In this document: positions 12,568 through 13,701 of the stretch, piece by piece
Layout: each line of letters begins with the position of its first letter
How positions within the stretch are numbered: the first letter of the stretch is position 1
Notes under the pieces: model-generated
Seen by the model: only the letters and a program-made list of their open reading frames with translations
Database searches by the model: none
What the model was told of the DNA's origin: nothing
NCBI GenBank assembly: GCA_900317865.1
Contig: ONIK01000043.1
Coordinates: 1-13,701, forward strand
Length of the DNA stretch: 13,701 bases
Reading direction: 5' to 3'
Source of the DNA: an uncultured Methanobrevibacter sp.
GTDB taxonomy: Archaea; Methanobacteriota; Methanobacteria; Methanobacteriales; Methanobacteriaceae
Program-made: the position numbers and the translations under genes

Positions 12568-13701
12568 GTGTTAGATATAAAATTATTCAGAGAAAGTCCA
12601 GAAATAATTATAGACTCTGAGAAGAAAAGATTTAGAAGCACTGAAAATGTTGAAAAAGTAATAGAATATGACACCTTATGGAGAGAAGGTGAAAGAAAAT
12701 TAAATTCTTTAAGATCTGAAAAAAACAAATTATCAAAATCATTTAAAAAAGCAAAAGAAGAAGGTAATTTAGAAGAAGTCATTAAACGTTCAAAGGAAGT
12801 AGCGGCAGAAATTAAAGAATTGAGTGCTAAAAACGAAGAATGTCTTAAACTCAGAGATGACTACAGATACAAAGTCGGAAACATCATAGATGAAGATGTG
12901 CCGATTTCAGATACTGAAGATGATAACGTAGTTGTTAGAACTTACGGTGAAATACCTGAACATGATTTTGAATTGTTAAACCATGTAGATTTGATTAAAA
13001 AAATTGACGGTGCTGATTTGGAAACTGCAGCAAGCATTGCAGGAGCCCGTTTTTACTACTTGAAAAGAGATATTCTGCATTTAAACCTTGCATTGATTCA
13101 GTTTGCATTATCTGAGTTGGAAGCTGAAGGATATATTCCAATGCAGACTCCATTCTTTGTAAAAGGTGAAGTTGCAGCAGAAACTTCAGAGCTTGGTGAG
13201 TTCAAAGAAACATTATACAAGGTAGAAAACGAAGACATGTATTTGATTGCAACTGCTGAACAGACTTTGGCAGCTCTTCACAGAAACGAAATCATCGCAC
13301 CGGATGATTTGCCTTTAAGATACTGTGCACTCTCAACCTGTTTTAGAAAGGAAGCGGGTTCACACGGAAAAGATACCCTTGGAATATTCAGGGTTCACCA
13401 GTTTGAAAAGATTGAACAGTTCATTTATTCAGCTCCTGAAGATTCAAGAAATCAGCATGATCACCTGATGGAAGTAACTGAAAGAATCTATCAGAAATTA
13501 GGCCTCTCATATCAGATAATAGCTATTGTATCATCAGCATTAAATGATAATGCAGCTATTAAATATGATTTGGAAGCATGGTTCCCTGGTTCAGGTGCAT
13601 TTAGAGAATTGGTTTCATGTACTAACTGTAAGGATTATCAGGCAAGAAAAACCAAAACCCGTATTGGAAGAGCAGGTTCCGGAGATGCTCAGACTTTACA
13701 T
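12568..13701 (+). CDS. serS: Seryl-tRNA synthetase, class II common type (3' end outside window)
   Basis: The enzyme charges tRNA-Ser (and tRNA-Sec where present) with serine. The window holds the first 378 residues of an expected total near 425; the frame is open to the edge. The start is a GTG giving the family-typical (M)LDIKLFRESPE N terminus; GGGGA lies 6 bases before it and an in-frame stop closes the frame just upstream. Residues about 30-105 form the antiparallel coiled-coil arm that grips the long variable arm of tRNA-Ser. The class II core shows motif 1 near IPMQTPFF, the serine-site TAEQ (229-232), and motif 2 TCFRKEAGSHGKDTLG (R260, E262) followed by FRVHQFEKIEQF. The TNCKDYQARK strand precedes motif 3, which falls beyond the edge. 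It is the common SerRS, not the divergent zinc-dependent form found in some methanogens. Confidence 0.97.
   Translation, partial: MLDIKLFRESPEIIIDSEKKRFRSTENVEKVIEYDTLWREGERKLNSLRSEKNKLSKSFKKAKEEGNLEEVIKRSKEVAAEIKELSAKNEECLKLRDDYRYKVGNIIDEDVPISDTEDDNVVVRTYGEIPEHDFELLNHVDLIKKIDGADLETAASIAGARFYYLKRDILHLNLALIQFALSELEAEGYIPMQTPFFVKGEVAAETSELGEFKETLYKVENEDMYLIATAEQTLAALHRNEIIAPDDLPLRYCALSTCFRKEAGSHGKDTLGIFRVHQFEKIEQFIYSAPEDSRNQHDHLMEVTERIYQKLGLSYQIIAIVSSALNDNAAIKYDLEAWFPGSGAFRELVSCTNCKDYQARKTKTRIGRAGSGDAQTLH

Overview
The window looks like a chromosomal segment of an AT-rich methanogenic archaeon of the order Methanobacteriales, most likely Methanobrevibacter or a close relative. It carries an archaeal ether-lipid enzyme (geranylgeranylglyceryl phosphate synthase), ribosomal protein L40e, the archaeal NurA-HerA and Mre11-Rad50 repair genes, a Mur ligase expected in a pseudomurein-walled methanogen, and the end of a repetitive adhesin-like surface protein. 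Translation starts are preceded by GGTGAT or GGAGG motifs, and TATA-like boxes lie upstream of most transcription units. The genus is inferred from gene content and style; no rRNA marker is present.

Layout: (1) 2-484, C-terminal end of an adhesin-like protein with two Ig-like repeats and a strong terminator hairpin. (2) 485-905, a 421-bp gap with no gene, only a palindrome and a promoter region. (3) 906-2357, a LeuT-like sodium-coupled transporter. (4) 2534-2791, a small secreted or membrane-anchored His/Cys-rich protein of unknown function. (5) 3003-3149, ribosomal protein L40e. (6) 3292-4044, geranylgeranylglyceryl phosphate synthase. (7) 4099-6667, nurA-herA, 4 bp apart. (8) 6794-10704, mre11-rad50, overlapping by 4 bp. 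(9) 10724-11119 on the minus strand, a TIR-like protein of the MTH538 family, convergent with rad50 and sharing a terminator hairpin with it. (10) 11207-12490, a Mur ligase, divergent from the TIR-like gene. (11) 12568 to the right edge, class II seryl-tRNA synthetase, cut off by the window.

The centre is a compact double-strand-break resection block: Mre11-Rad50 recognises and trims ends, and HerA-NurA resects them to give 3' single strands for recombination. The flanking genes serve lipid synthesis, translation, cell wall and transport. No CRISPR array, insertion sequence, tRNA or rRNA was seen. The least explained items are the TIR-like gene beside rad50, the small His/Cys-rich secreted protein, and a recurring pattern in which a hairpin containing or abutting the stop codon precedes a U-rich tract. 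I see no clear new multi-gene system; the TIR-like neighbour of Rad50 is the best lead.
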